DNA of 46,753 nucleotides from an uncultured Alteromonadaceae bacterium (lineage in GTDB: Bacteria > Pseudomonadota > Gammaproteobacteria > Enterobacterales > Alteromonadaceae), in assembly GCA_938085045.1 (NCBI GenBank), contig CALKGI010000115.1:1-46753 (forward strand), given 5' to 3'. Each line of letters begins with the position of its first letter. Position 1 is the first letter of the stretch. Position numbers and translations under genes: made by a program. Below, one piece after another: positions 35,843 through 45,023 of the stretch. The notes under the pieces were generated by a model. That model was not told the DNA's origin and made no database searches. It was given only the letters and a program-made list of their open reading frames with translations.

Positions 35843-36061
35843 TCAATCTGAATGATGCTTTTTCAACTTCTCAATATCCGCTTTTATATCTTCCAATTCC
35901 ATTCTGTTTTTTATTAACTGATCATGCATCAACAAAAAACTTATCCAAATAACCAGCGTCACCTCTGTTTGCATAAATTTAAAATACATCGCTAAATAAC
36001 CCAAAACAATAATAGCTATACGCCCAACTTTCTCTTTAGTCGTTAATTCAAACCAGCGCAT
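35843..36061 (-). CDS. Small membrane protein with C-terminal coiled coil
   Basis: A 72-residue protein with two hydrophobic stretches (GRIAIIVLGYLAMYF and VTLVIWISFLLMHDQL) followed by a charged helix (MELEDIKADIEKLKKHH) likely to form a coiled coil. GGAG lies 6 bp before the ATG, a strong ribosome-binding site. Function not known. It is flanked on both sides by copies of the GGGCAATC palindrome and lies between the barrel gene and the relic of its 3' end. Confidence 0.6.
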   Translation of the reverse strand: MRWFELTTKEKVGRIAIIVLGYLAMYFKFMQTEVTLVIWISFLLMHDQLIKNRMELEDIKADIEKLKKHHSD

Positions 36062-36191
36062 AAATTACTCCAACGTCACAGTTTTATTTCAGGATAGGCA
36101 CTTTGTGACCTAATAAATGAACGGCGTATTCTATAGAGTAAACCACTGTTGTGCACATATATCTTGTATCAAATTGTAGTGATGATTTTGA

Positions 36192-36257
36192 TAACAGGAT
36201 TATTACGAAGATGGAGGTATTGGCACTGCTTCGGTCAGTTTGAATTTTTTGTTTTAG
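36192..36257 (+). pseudogene. Relic of a second copy of the barrel gene's 3' end
   Basis: The frame reads YYEDGGIGTASVSLNFLF then stop, against YYEDEGIGTASVSLNFSF at the end of the intact gene. Similarity goes on for about 20 bp past the stop codons (CTTTCTGTAAGGGCAA and CTTCTGTAAGGGCAA). Upstream the match breaks within a few codons, so the rest of the copy is gone. Confidence 0.75.
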
Positions 36258-36271
36258 GCCCCTTTCTGTAA

Positions 36272-36297
36272 GGGCAATCACGGGGGATTGCCCCTAC
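36272..36297. repeat. GGGCAATC...GATTGCCC palindrome, second copy
   Basis: A perfect 8-bp inverted repeat (36272-36279 and 36286-36293) with a 6-nt loop, followed by CCTAC. The copy at 35800 differs by one base in the stem. A partial match in the other orientation lies at 46602-46615. Confidence 0.65.
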
Positions 36298-36421
36298 TCG
36301 AATATAGATACTTAGGTTATGATTCTCAGCCTACCAATTCACGGCCAGTTACAACTTATGAATAGGTCGCCACTACCCTGATGCTTTAGTATTAAGGCTG
36401 CCCATAGTCAAAGGAAGTCTT

Positions 36422-38221
36422 ATGAAAATCAGGTCAAAACGCTTAGCCCCCACCCTTATCAGCCTTTTTTTAATGAGCGCTTGTGGCGGCGGCGGTGGTG
36501 GCGCATCTACCCCTAGCCCAACACCTCAACCAACACCTGTGCCAGTGCCGACTCCTGATCCAACCCCAGATCCGGTGCCAGACCCAACACAACAACACAC
36601 CATCACCGCGATTGACGGTTATCTTGAAAACGCTCGGGCCTTTATCGACCTCAACGAAAACTATCACTTTGATGCAACCGAACCCACGGCCATGACCGAT
36701 ACCCAAGGTAAAGCCACTTTCGACATTAGCGGCATTGACGATGCACTGAGCAAACCCATTATTGTTCAGTCGTTTGCCGGACAAACGCTCGACAAAGACA
36801 CCAACACCACAGCACTTAATAGCTATGCCATGATAGCGCCCGGCGGCTCTGAAGTGGTTTCGCCATTCACCACGTTGGTGCAGTTACACCAAATTAAAGA
36901 AGCCAGCGATAAAGAAAGCGCGATAAATGACATAAAATTCAAACTGGGGTTGCTCAATGACGTCGATATCATGGCTGATTATCTCACCAACCCAACGCTG
37001 CATGTAATCGCCCGCTCTATCGTTCAACTATTACCGGCAACCACAGAGCAATTATTTGCTGACAACACAGACCATCAAAGCATTTTCGATAACGCTACAG
37101 CAGCCTCTATTGGTGTGCTCGAAGCCGTGCTACAAAGCGGCGACTTAGATAGCGTTTTTATCGCGATAAATCAAACATCTAATGCCTCGCCAAACACCAC
37201 AACTAAAATCTTATCCATTAATGATGTCATCAATTTTGTTGACGATATAACCCCTTGGGGTAAAACGCTGGGCACTCAACTTTTGTTGCCCCACAACTAT
37301 TTTGTGTCAAAAGCCAATATAGTCACTGAGCTGGCCAGAACAGATATCTACGAGCTGTTGACGTTATTAACCACCTTTGTAGAAGGTTCTGGTTTTGCGA
37401 TTGGCACCGGTTTTTTTCAAGAATTCCCCGCCAATACAATCATTCAAGGTGCGACTGGTACAGTGACGACCCAGCTCAGCACAGGCGAGGGAAACACTGC
37501 GTTAATTGACATTGAGTACAACGGTATGACGCTCATCGCATCTGTTGTTTTCAATCAAAACATTAGCATTACTGGCACAATCACCAGCACTGATGCCAGT
37601 ATTGCGATGAATAGTAGCAGTCAGATTTTGCTTAACGAAAATTCAAATAGCTTGGAATCTATAGTGTTAAACGGCAATATGGTCGGTGCGAGAGGCCTAG
37701 GTATTTCGGGTTTAATACAAGTCGACTTAACAACGATTGATTTGAATTTGGCCACAACACGTTCAGTACCCACTCAAATCTCAGTCGACGGTTCAATCTT
37801 CAGTCCGCTCACTGTACACACACCAATACAATTGCAATTTAACAACACCGCCACAGTGGTTGATGAACAAATTGTGTGGCCAACAACACAAGCCGACATG
37901 CAAATTGATGCCGGCTTAATATCACTGCCTAACAATTCCATTAGTCTGTCGTTCAATACGCTGGATGAAGACTCGGGTTTGGGCAATGTTGTAATGCAGT
38001 TTAAAGAAAAGGTATTCACCGTAAACAACCCTATTGAAACTGGCAGATTAGCCATAGGCGATCAACAAGGTATTGTGATGACGGTGAATATTGATGATTC
38101 GGCAGATGCCGCACAAGTCGGCAGCATCTATACAGGTGTGAAAAAAGTCGCGACGATTAACAAAGCCTCAGGTATTTACACCATCACCTACAGCGATGGA
38201 CAAACCCAAACGCTATTCTAG
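36422..38221 (+). CDS. Large lipoprotein with Gly- and Pro-rich linker
   Basis: A 599-residue protein with a lipobox (LFLMSAC, Cys21), then six glycines and a Pro/Thr linker to about residue 55. The following part (ITAIDGYLENARAFIDLNEN, FDATEPTAMTDTQGKATFDI) resembles the N-terminal domain of surface lipoproteins found in marine Gammaproteobacteria. The C-terminal half is rich in beta-strand and Thr/Ser/Asn. It is likely exposed at the cell surface or in the periplasm. Function is unknown. AAGGAAG lies before the ATG. Its end overlaps the convergent binding-protein gene by 9 bp. Confidence 0.72.
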   Translation: MKIRSKRLAPTLISLFLMSACGGGGGGASTPSPTPQPTPVPVPTPDPTPDPVPDPTQQHTITAIDGYLENARAFIDLNENYHFDATEPTAMTDTQGKATFDISGIDDALSKPIIVQSFAGQTLDKDTNTTALNSYAMIAPGGSEVVSPFTTLVQLHQIKEASDKESAINDIKFKLGLLNDVDIMADYLTNPTLHVIARSIVQLLPATTEQLFADNTDHQSIFDNATAASIGVLEAVLQSGDLDSVFIAINQTSNASPNTTTKILSINDVINFVDDITPWGKTLGTQLLLPHNYFVSKANIVTELARTDIYELLTLLTTFVEGSGFAIGTGFFQEFPANTIIQGATGTVTTQLSTGEGNTALIDIEYNGMTLIASVVFNQNISITGTITSTDASIAMNSSSQILLNENSNSLESIVLNGNMVGARGLGISGLIQVDLTTIDLNLATTRSVPTQISVDGSIFSPLTVHTPIQLQFNNTATVVDEQIVWPTTQADMQIDAGLISLPNNSISLSFNTLDEDSGLGNVVMQFKEKVFTVNNPIETGRLAIGDQQGIVMTVNIDDSADAAQVGSIYTGVKKVATINKASGIYTITYSDGQTQTLF

Positions 38222-38959
38222 GCCGTGCTTTTTCCATAAGGGTGTTAACACACCCTTGGTTTTCATGGCTTGCAGTAATTTATTGATATCGCGAACCGTG
38301 ATGCTCTTTAAACCTTTACGCACCAAAGCCGTGTGGCGATAGATTTGATCGGGTTTGTCTGAGACCAAAAACTTTGCCTGTTGTTTTGGGTGCTTTTTGA
38401 AGTAGTAATTCAAATAAGCTTTTGACATCACCGCAATATCGCCTCGTTTGTTCAATATCAAATCAAGGTTGGTTTGCTGGTTGTCGGTCAACGTCATGTT
38501 GTAGTTTTTCTTCAAATAATCGGCCTCGGCATGAAAACGGGCAAACCCATAGTGATAACCCAACATGCCTATCATTTTCTTATTTTTAAAGTCGCCGAAA
38601 AACGCTTGCCCCCGACCGGGCTTTTTCAGCGCAACATAATGCTCAGCCCCTTTCAAAAATGCCAGTGAACCTGCCACCGGATACTTCAACCAGCCCCAGC
38701 CTTTGCTTTCAAAAAGCAGCATATCGAATTTTTTGTTGTCAAAATCTTTGTAGCGTCGCTGAGGTGTGGTGGTAACCACTTCAAATTGATAGTCTTTTTG
38801 AAACTTATTCATCAGCCCAATCATATCCACTGTAATGCCGGTTGCCTTTTCACCGACAAACACATACGGCGGAAATTCGTAAACGCCCACTTTAATGACC
38901 TCGCCTGCATGAACCCCAAACGACAATAACAACAAAAATACAGTGATCAGTTTGTTCAT
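38213..38959 (-). CDS. Periplasmic substrate-binding protein, amino-acid type (SBP_bac_3)
   Basis: A 248-residue protein with a signal peptide (LITVFLLLLSFGVHAG) and the start of a family-3 binding domain (IKVGVYEFPPYVFVGEKATG, ITVDMIGLMNKFQKDYQFEV). It would bind a small polar solute. No transporter permease is nearby, as is common for such orphan proteins in Alteromonadales, so it may feed a sensor or another transporter. The ATG at 38959 is chosen on the signal peptide and GGTGA 6 bp before it. It begins 1 bp after the cytosine deaminase stop. Confidence 0.8.
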   Translation of the reverse strand: MNKLITVFLLLLSFGVHAGEVIKVGVYEFPPYVFVGEKATGITVDMIGLMNKFQKDYQFEVVTTTPQRRYKDFDNKKFDMLLFESKGWGWLKYPVAGSLAFLKGAEHYVALKKPGRGQAFFGDFKNKKMIGMLGYHYGFARFHAEADYLKKNYNMTLTDNQQTNLDLILNKRGDIAVMSKAYLNYYFKKHPKQQAKFLVSDKPDQIYRHTALVRKGLKSITVRDINKLLQAMKTKGVLTPLWKKHGLE

Positions 38960-38960
38960 T

Positions 38961-39398
38961 TTATTCACCAATGTCTTCGTTCCACAGCTGAGGTTTTTCA
39001 GCCATAAAATCATTCATCATCTGTTTACATGCTTCGCTGTCGACCATTTCAAGCTCAACCCCCCTTGAACGCAACAATGCTTCTTCACCCATAAAGCTTT
39101 GATTCTCGCCAATCACTACCTTAGGGATGCCATATAATAAAATCGCGCCCGAACACATAGAACAAGGCGACAAAGTCGTATAAATTACACTGTTTCGATA
39201 GACACTGGCGCTTTGCCGACCCGCATTTTCAAGCGCATCCATTTCGCCATGCAAAGTCGGGCTGCCTGTTTGCACCCGTTTATTATGACCACGGCCAATG
39301 ATTTTGCCTTCATGTACCAGCACCGAACCGATGGGAATGCCACCCTCTGCTAAACCCGCTTTAGCCTCGTCGATGGCTGCTTGCATAAATTCATCCAT
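38961..39398 (-). CDS. Cytosine deaminase, yeast Fcy1-like
   Basis: A 145-residue zinc deaminase of the CDA fold. Zinc ligands and catalytic Glu are in PTLHGEMDALENAGR and TTLSPCSMCSGAILLYGIP. The match to yeast Fcy1 runs on through VIGENQSFMGEEALLRSRGV and the very end, PQLWNEDIGE, so I prefer cytosine deaminase to the TadA or guanine deaminase families. It would convert cytosine to uracil for pyrimidine salvage. Start ATG 39398 is chosen by homology, and a longer frame reaches 39473. The gene sits in one transcription unit with the binding protein. Confidence 0.85.
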   Translation of the reverse strand: MDEFMQAAIDEAKAGLAEGGIPIGSVLVHEGKIIGRGHNKRVQTGSPTLHGEMDALENAGRQSASVYRNSVIYTTLSPCSMCSGAILLYGIPKVVIGENQSFMGEEALLRSRGVELEMVDSEACKQMMNDFMAEKPQLWNEDIGE

Positions 39399-39528
39399 TT
39401 TTCGTTCTCTTATTGTCAGTTTCGATACCCCAGTATTAAACAGCGCACGAAAAAGGTCGAGTAAAATCAACAAAATTGGCTGTTATCAAAGCATTACGGT
39501 AAACTCCAAGTTAGGACGATAACCGAGT

Positions 39529-41904
39529 ATGATAACTTTGAATAACTTACATCAGGGTTTTTTACTGACCCGGCACAGCCGCGACAACCGCGACCACACC
39601 GAGATAGTGTTATGGGTTAGTACCCCTTCAGGTCCAGCCAAATTGATAATAGACAAAGAACAACCACTGTTTTTTGTCTTGGTAGAACAGCAAGACAGTA
39701 TCATTCGAATTCTTGAACCACACGTTCACAGCTATCAACTCAAACCGCTGCCTTTAAAAACCTTCGACCAAAAACCCATTGCGGCGCTGTATTTTGACTC
39801 TATGCACAGTTTTTATACGGCCAAAGAGCTGTTGCAGGCCGATCACATCCCTGTGTTTGAAAGTGATTTTCGTCTTCAAGAAAGATTCTTGATGGAACGT
39901 TTTATCTGTGGTGGCGTCGAATTTGTCGGCCAGCCCAGCGCCCGCTCAGCCCATATGGAATATACTCAGGTTAAAATTCGTCCCAGTGATTATCGCCCAG
40001 ATTTATCGGTGTTATCACTCGACATTGAATGTTCGATGAAAGGCGATTTATTTTCTATTGGTCTACACGGCACAAAGCGCGAGCAGCTTTATCAAAAAGT
40101 GATCATGATTGGCGAATTTGAACCCGGTTCAAGCATCATAGAATGGGTAGAAAACGAAATTGCCTTACTGCACGCGCTAGAACGTGCGTTCGCAGAATTT
40201 GATCCCGACATCATTATTGGCTGGAACGTCATTAATTTTGATTTTCGCTTACTGATAAAAAGAGCAGAACTGCACCACTTTAAACTCAAACTGGGCCGTT
40301 CGGCATCTTTTGCGTTGTGGCGAGACAGCCGTTCAGAAAACAATCAGGGTTTTGTTACCCTACCCGGTCGGGTAATTGTAGACGGCATTGATGCACTAAA
40401 AACCGCCACTTATAATTTTCCTAGTTTCAGTCTTGAAAATGTCGCTCAAACGCTGCTTAACCGGGGGAAAAAAACCGAAGACGTAGCCAACCGAGTAGAC
40501 GAAATTGCCTACGATTTTGCGCATAATAAACAAAAACTCGCCGCCTACAATCTTGAAGATTGCGTGCTGGTCACCGAGATTTTTGACCACACCAAAGTGC
40601 TCGACTTTTTAATCTTTCGCAGCCAACTCACCGGGCTCGAACTCGACCGAATGGGCGGTTCGGTCGCCGCTTTTACCAACCTGTACTTGCCCCGTTTACA
40701 CCGGGCCGGATACGTTGCACCCAACTTGCCACCCGGCGGCGGACTCGCCAGCCCCGGCGGTTATGTGATGAGTTCAAGGCCCGGACTATACGACCACGTA
40801 CTGGTGCTCGATTTCAAAAGTCTTTATCCATCCATCATAAAAACCTTTAAGGTTGACCCAATAGGATTAATAGAAGGGCTGTTAGACCCAGAGCAAGCAA
40901 TACCCGGTTTTAAAGGCGCTTTTTTCTCTCGCGAGAATCATTTTTTGCCACAAATTCTCACCGACCTGTGGGCGCAACGTGATCAGGCCAAACTACACAA
41001 CGATGCACCTCGTTCTCAAGCAATCAAATTATTAATGAACTCGTTTTATGGCGTACTTGGTTCTGGCGGATGTCGTTTTTACGATACTCGCCTTGCCAGT
41101 TCAATCACCCTACGCGGCCACGAGATCATGCAACAAACCGCACGCTGGATTGAAGAACAAGGATTACAGGTGATTTATGGCGATACCGATTCAACTTTTG
41201 TATGGCTTAACCGACAATGCACAGATGAGCGAGCCGATGAAATTGGCAAAACCTTAACCAAAGACATCAACCAGCGCTGGCAGCAAAAACTCAAAGACGA
41301 TTTTGATTTAGAGTGTCATTTAGAGATGGAGTACGAAACCCATTTTAACCGCTTTTTAATGCCGACCATTCGAAATTCTGAAGTCGGCAGTAAAAAACGT
41401 TATGCCGGACTCATCAAAAAACCAGACGGCGACGAATTGGTGTTTAAAGGACTTGAAACAGTGCGCACCGACTGGACAGAATTGGCTAAAGAGTTTCAGA
41501 CAGAGCTATACGAGTGTGTTTTTCATGATCGCGATCCATCTGCGTATGTTCGAAAAGTAGTAGCAGAGACTTTGGCTGGTGAGCGAAACCATCAGTTGAT
41601 TTATCGTAAACGCTTAAGACGAAAACTCGACCAATACGTTAAAAACGTGCCGCCCCATGTACGAGCGGCTCGGCTCGCCGACGAGCAAAACAAACGTAAC
41701 GACCGCCCGCTACAATACCAGCACAAGGGTTCGATATCTTACGTGATAACAGTGCACGGACCAGAACCAATAGAATACCAAACCAACATGATTGACTACG
41801 ACCACTACATAGAAAAACAACTGCTACCAGTGGCCGATGGCATATTGCCCTTTATTGGCTTATCGTTCGACAAACTGATTAATCAACAGATGGGGTTGTT
41901 TTGA
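39529..41904 (+). CDS. polB: DNA polymerase II (family B)
   Basis: A 791-residue family B polymerase. Proofreading motifs: Exo I LSLDIECS (about residue 163), Exo II NVINFDFRLL (about 233), Exo III YNLEDCVLVTEIFD (about 340). Polymerase motifs: A DFKSLYPSI (about 426), B KLLMNSFYGVLGS (about 500) and C YGDTDSTFV (about 549). All catalytic acids are present. In E. coli this enzyme restarts blocked forks and is induced by the SOS response. No clear LexA box is found upstream here. The ribosome-binding site is weak. Confidence 0.95.
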   Translation: MITLNNLHQGFLLTRHSRDNRDHTEIVLWVSTPSGPAKLIIDKEQPLFFVLVEQQDSIIRILEPHVHSYQLKPLPLKTFDQKPIAALYFDSMHSFYTAKELLQADHIPVFESDFRLQERFLMERFICGGVEFVGQPSARSAHMEYTQVKIRPSDYRPDLSVLSLDIECSMKGDLFSIGLHGTKREQLYQKVIMIGEFEPGSSIIEWVENEIALLHALERAFAEFDPDIIIGWNVINFDFRLLIKRAELHHFKLKLGRSASFALWRDSRSENNQGFVTLPGRVIVDGIDALKTATYNFPSFSLENVAQTLLNRGKKTEDVANRVDEIAYDFAHNKQKLAAYNLEDCVLVTEIFDHTKVLDFLIFRSQLTGLELDRMGGSVAAFTNLYLPRLHRAGYVAPNLPPGGGLASPGGYVMSSRPGLYDHVLVLDFKSLYPSIIKTFKVDPIGLIEGLLDPEQAIPGFKGAFFSRENHFLPQILTDLWAQRDQAKLHNDAPRSQAIKLLMNSFYGVLGSGGCRFYDTRLASSITLRGHEIMQQTARWIEEQGLQVIYGDTDSTFVWLNRQCTDERADEIGKTLTKDINQRWQQKLKDDFDLECHLEMEYETHFNRFLMPTIRNSEVGSKKRYAGLIKKPDGDELVFKGLETVRTDWTELAKEFQTELYECVFHDRDPSAYVRKVVAETLAGERNHQLIYRKRLRRKLDQYVKNVPPHVRAARLADEQNKRNDRPLQYQHKGSISYVITVHGPEPIEYQTNMIDYDHYIEKQLLPVADGILPFIGLSFDKLINQQMGLF

Positions 41905-41972
41905 GGGTTTGAGTTTTGAGGGTTTGAGGTTTGAGGATTTGAGGGTTGAGTTTTGAGGGTTTGAGGTTTAGA
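41903..41972. repeat. Low-complexity GAGGGTTTGAG-type tandem repeat
   Basis: About 70 bp of imperfect tandem TTTGAGG/TTTGAGT units starting at the polB stop codon. It is non-coding and its irregular unit length suggests slippage. Confidence 0.7.
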
Positions 41973-42002
41973 GATTAAAAGCTTCACACGGAGAAACGGA
42001 GG

Positions 42003-42124
42003 CACGGAGGTTCACGGAGGAAAAGCAAAAGCGAAGAAACAGAATTAAAAGCCAAAAGATAAACAAACTTCCTAAGTTAAGCCCAACATTTTTTCTTTTA
42101 TCTTTACTCCGTGAACCTCCGTGT
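42003..42124. repeat. Long inverted repeat CACGGAGGTTCACGGAGG
   Basis: CACGGAGGTTCACGGAG (about 42003-42019) is the reverse complement of CTCCGTGAACCTCCGTG (about 42107-42123), with an A-rich, T-rich loop of about 87 bp. It lies between polB and the convergent transporter gene and could end transcripts from both sides. Confidence 0.65.
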
Positions 42125-42191
42125 CTCGGTGGTGAGATCTTTTGACCTTCAGGCCGCAGGCCAAAACAGCGTCAGCACCCAAAAGCCCAAC

Positions 42192-43412
42192 CTAAGCAGC
42201 CTCACCACCAGAATGGTTCTTCATAAACACCAAGCAAGCCCCACTCGCCGCCACGGCAAACAATAACAAATAACAAAATGGCACCGCCGTGCCGTCATAC
42301 ATCAAGGCCAATATAGGACCAGACAACGCACCACAACCGAAGCGCAAGGTGCCAATAACCCCGGTAGCCGTGCCAGCCTGCTCGGCAAATTCGATTAAAA
42401 TCAGTGCGTCATTATTAGCGCTCAGCACAATAATACCCGACAAAAATATCGCTAAGAAAGCGACTGTCCAATACAAGTGCCAACCTAATAGGTTAACAAT
42501 AAGCAGTAAAATCGCCGCCATTATCGACAGCAATAAAGCGCCTTTGAGCATTTTCAAAGAACCAAACCGGGTGACAATTCGAGTGTTAATAAAACTAGCC
42601 AACATAAATGCAGCCACATTAATGGCAAACAATACCCCAAACATTTTCTCACTAACGCCGTAAACCTCCATATAAACAAAAGGAATAGCGGTTAAATAAC
42701 CAAAAAACGACATGGTCGCCAAAGCAACAATAAAGATATATCGACGCACCTTTTTTTCGCTAAGTACAATGGCGTAAGATTTAAAAAAGGTGTTAAACAG
42801 GGTGTCGGTTCGGGGTTTGGCGGCCACTTTGGGCAAAGCAAACGCGGCCAATGCTAAGATAAATGCGGCATAACTGCCAAGGGTGATAAAAATCAGCTCC
42901 CAACCATTTAATTCCAATAACAATATGCCTACCGTGGGCGCCACCATAGGCGCCATCATCATGATCATGCTGACATAACTCATGCCCTTAGCCATGTTCT
43001 TACCATAAATGGCCCTGATGTAACCCGGTATTGGCACAGTTGCCGCCGCGCCAATAAATGCCTGAATAAATCGCAACACCAAAAAACTGGTCACAGACTC
43101 ACTAAAAGCCAATGCGCCAGTACACAAAACAAAACCGCTCAAACCCACCAGTACAATAGGACGACGGCCAAAAATATCGGCCAGAGGACCAAAAAACATC
43201 AAACCTGCGGCGTATCCAGCCAAAAACAAGCTTAACGTTAATTGCATCATACTCATGTCGGTATTGAGATCTTTGGCAATAACCGCCATGGCAGGTAAAT
43301 AGGTGTCTACAGCAAAAGGGGTGATAGCAACAATCGACGCCAACAAGGGCAAAAACAATTTAAGCGAGAACGGACTATTTACAGCAGAGTCAGAGGTGTT
43401 AGGTGAATTCAA
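42192..43412 (-). CDS. Bcr/CflA-type multidrug efflux MFS transporter
   Basis: A 406-residue protein with 12 predicted helices. The first helix region ITPFAVDTYLPAMAVIAKDL and the motif A loop GPLADIFGRRPIVLVGL are those of the Bcr/CflA (DHA1) drug-proton antiporters. GYIRAIYGKNMAKGMSYVSM and APTVGILLLELNGW also fit. It exports drugs such as bicyclomycin or chloramphenicol in relatives, but its range here is unknown. The start is TTG at 43412, since no ATG lies in the right place. Confidence 0.9.
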   Translation of the reverse strand: MNSPNTSDSAVNSPFSLKLFLPLLASIVAITPFAVDTYLPAMAVIAKDLNTDMSMMQLTLSLFLAGYAAGLMFFGPLADIFGRRPIVLVGLSGFVLCTGALAFSESVTSFLVLRFIQAFIGAAATVPIPGYIRAIYGKNMAKGMSYVSMIMMMAPMVAPTVGILLLELNGWELIFITLGSYAAFILALAAFALPKVAAKPRTDTLFNTFFKSYAIVLSEKKVRRYIFIVALATMSFFGYLTAIPFVYMEVYGVSEKMFGVLFAINVAAFMLASFINTRIVTRFGSLKMLKGALLLSIMAAILLLIVNLLGWHLYWTVAFLAIFLSGIIVLSANNDALILIEFAEQAGTATGVIGTLRFGCGALSGPILALMYDGTAVPFCYLLLFAVAASGACLVFMKNHSGGEAA

Positions 43413-43467
43413 TGGCCGATTGTCTTGTTGATGGCGGTGGCCAAGTATACAGTAATTAGGGTTCGAT

Positions 43468-43506
43468 AAACCAGTACCCTAGATCTTAAAACCTAGGTAC
43501 TGGTTT
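43468..43506. terminator. Bidirectional hairpin downstream of guaC
   Basis: AAACCAGTACCCTAG (43468-43482) pairs with CTAGGTACTGGTTT (43493-43506), a 14-bp stem with a single bulged base. It lies 12 bp after the guaC stop on the minus strand, so it probably ends the guaC transcript. The T-run is short. Confidence 0.6.
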
Positions 43507-43518
43507 TATAAAGAATGC

Positions 43519-44550
43519 TTAACCAAACACTCGATTTTCTTGCTCAGCAACTCGAATGAAGGTAGTGCGTTTAGACAATTCTTTAAGCTGACTCGCGCCA
43601 ACATAAGTACAAGTTGAACGTACGCCACCAAGCACATCTTTAATGGTGCTCAGCACAGGGCCACGATAAGCAATTTCAACCGTTTTACCTTCTGATGCAC
43701 GGTACTCGGCAACACCACCGGCGTGTTTATCCATCGCGGTTTGCGAACTCATACCGTAAAACAGTTTGAATTTTTCGCCATCACGTTCAACCAAGTCTCC
43801 TGCACTTTCATCATGTCCGGCAAACATGCCGCCAATCATGACAAAATCAGAGCCACCGCCAAATGCTTTAGATACATCGCCCGGTGTGCTGCAACCGCCA
43901 TCAGAAATAATTTGCCCGCCCAAACCGTGAGCTGCATCGGCGCATTCCATTACAGCCGAAAGCTGCGGGTAACCCACACCGGTTTTTACACGCGTGGTGC
44001 AAACCGAACCCGGACCAATACCCACTTTAACAATGTCGGCACCCGACAAAATCAATTCTTCGACCATTTCGCCAGTAACAACGTTGCCCGCAACAATGGC
44101 TTTGTCAGGGAATGCTTCGCGCACTTTGCGCAAATAGCTAATGAAATGTTCAGAATAGCCGTTGGCTACGTCGATACAAATAAACTTGAGTTTTTGTTCG
44201 AGGCTCATGATGACTTTAAGCTTTTCAAAATCGCCATCAGAGGTGCCAGAGCTCACCATAATGTTGTTGGTGATGTCGGGCTGTTGCAAAAATGCCTGCC
44301 ATTGCTCGATGGAATAATGTTTGTGAATGGCGGTCAGCATTTGGTGTTCGGCCAACACTCTGGCCATTTCAAAGGTACCAACGGTGTCCATATTGGCAGC
44401 GATGACGGGCACCCCTGTCCATGTTGAGTCAGAATGTTTGAGTTTAAACGACCTTTGCAGACAAACTTGGGAACGACTCTTAAGAGTCGAACGCTTGGGT
44501 CTGATTAAGACGTCTTTGAAACCCAGTTTTATTTCAGTTTCTACGCGCAT
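43519..44550 (-). CDS. guaC: GMP reductase
   Basis: A 343-residue enzyme matching E. coli GuaC in length. It has the IMPDH/GMPR barrel start ([20 protein letters not shown]), [12 protein letters not shown], the catalytic cysteine loop [40 protein letters not shown] and [16 protein letters not shown]. It reduces GMP to IMP with NADPH, feeding purine interconversion. The ATG at 44550 with AGG 6 bp upstream is taken. A longer frame to 44724 adds a sequence with no homology to the family. Confidence 0.95.
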   Translation of the reverse strand: MRVETEIKLGFKDVLIRPKRSTLKSRSQVCLQRSFKLKHSDSTWTGVPVIAANMDTVGTFEMARVLAEHQMLTAIHKHYSIEQWQAFLQQPDITNNIMVSSGTSDGDFEKLKVIMSLEQKLKFICIDVANGYSEHFISYLRKVREAFPDKAIVAGNVVTGEMVEELILSGADIVKVGIGPGSVCTTRVKTGVGYPQLSAVMECADAAHGLGGQIISDGGCSTPGDVSKAFGGGSDFVMIGGMFAGHDESAGDLVERDGEKFKLFYGMSSQTAMDKHAGGVAEYRASEGKTVEIAYRGPVLSTIKDVLGGVRSTCTYVGASQLKELSKRTTFIRVAEQENRVFG

Positions 44551-45023
44551 AATCAACCTAATTGTGTGAAGTAATAATAAAAATAAATGAAGATTCGAAC
44601 AGACAGGCAGCAGAGGAATATCGAAGATAAACAAGCCACTTGTAGCGAACCTTTGGTACAAGAGCGTGCTTATACGGAGGGATTGTGCTTTTTTTTTGGG
44701 CGAATGTAAAGGGGTTGTCTGCATTTTGTTTTTTGGGTGGGGAATGGGAGCTTCATCGAGGGCTAGAGGTCGCGAGTGGCTGCACCGGCTGGGGTCAGTG
44801 CTAATTTAGATTCGTGGACAGCTTGCCTGTCCCTAACCTAAATTTGCTTTGACCCCCTTGCCTAGCCTCCGTACCACCAGCCAACAACTAAGCCTCCTAA
44901 ATCTTTTTTCACCCACAATGGAATAAATCTCGAACCACAACCGTATCCATGCTGAAACTACCACACAACACAAAGACAAAATCATCCAGAGTAACTGGAC
45001 TATTCGTTTTGGAGAAAGTCGAT
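44551..45023. other. Gene-free interval holding a diverged repeat element
   Basis: No gene is recognised. The main content is the nested-hairpin element at 44783-44882. The last 20 bp carry the GGAGA ribosome-binding site of the PepSY gene. Confidence 0.5.
44783..44882 (-). repeat. Nested-hairpin repeat element, diverged member (reverse orientation)
   Basis: Concentric arms: GGGGTCA (44791-44797) with TGACCCC (44850-44856), AATTTAG (44803-44809) with CTAAATT (44838-44844), GGACAG (44816-44821) with CTGTCC (44827-44832). Read on the minus strand it follows the 123-bp repeat in order: GGCTGG...ACGGAGGCT, GGGGTCA, GGGACAG, CAAGCTGTCCAC, CCCCAGCCGGTG. Confidence 0.65.

Larger units (their letters stand above)
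36062..36421. other. Gene-free interval with a gene relic and a palindrome
   Basis: It holds the barrel-gene relic (36192-36257) and the GGGCAATC/GATTGCCC palindrome (36272-36293). Nothing else is recognised before the AAAGGAAG ribosome-binding site of the next gene. Confidence 0.5.

Noticed and set aside
44551..44724. N-terminal extension of GMP reductase
   Set aside because: The extra 58 codons have no similarity to GuaC and the ATG at 44550 gives the family length with a ribosome-binding site.
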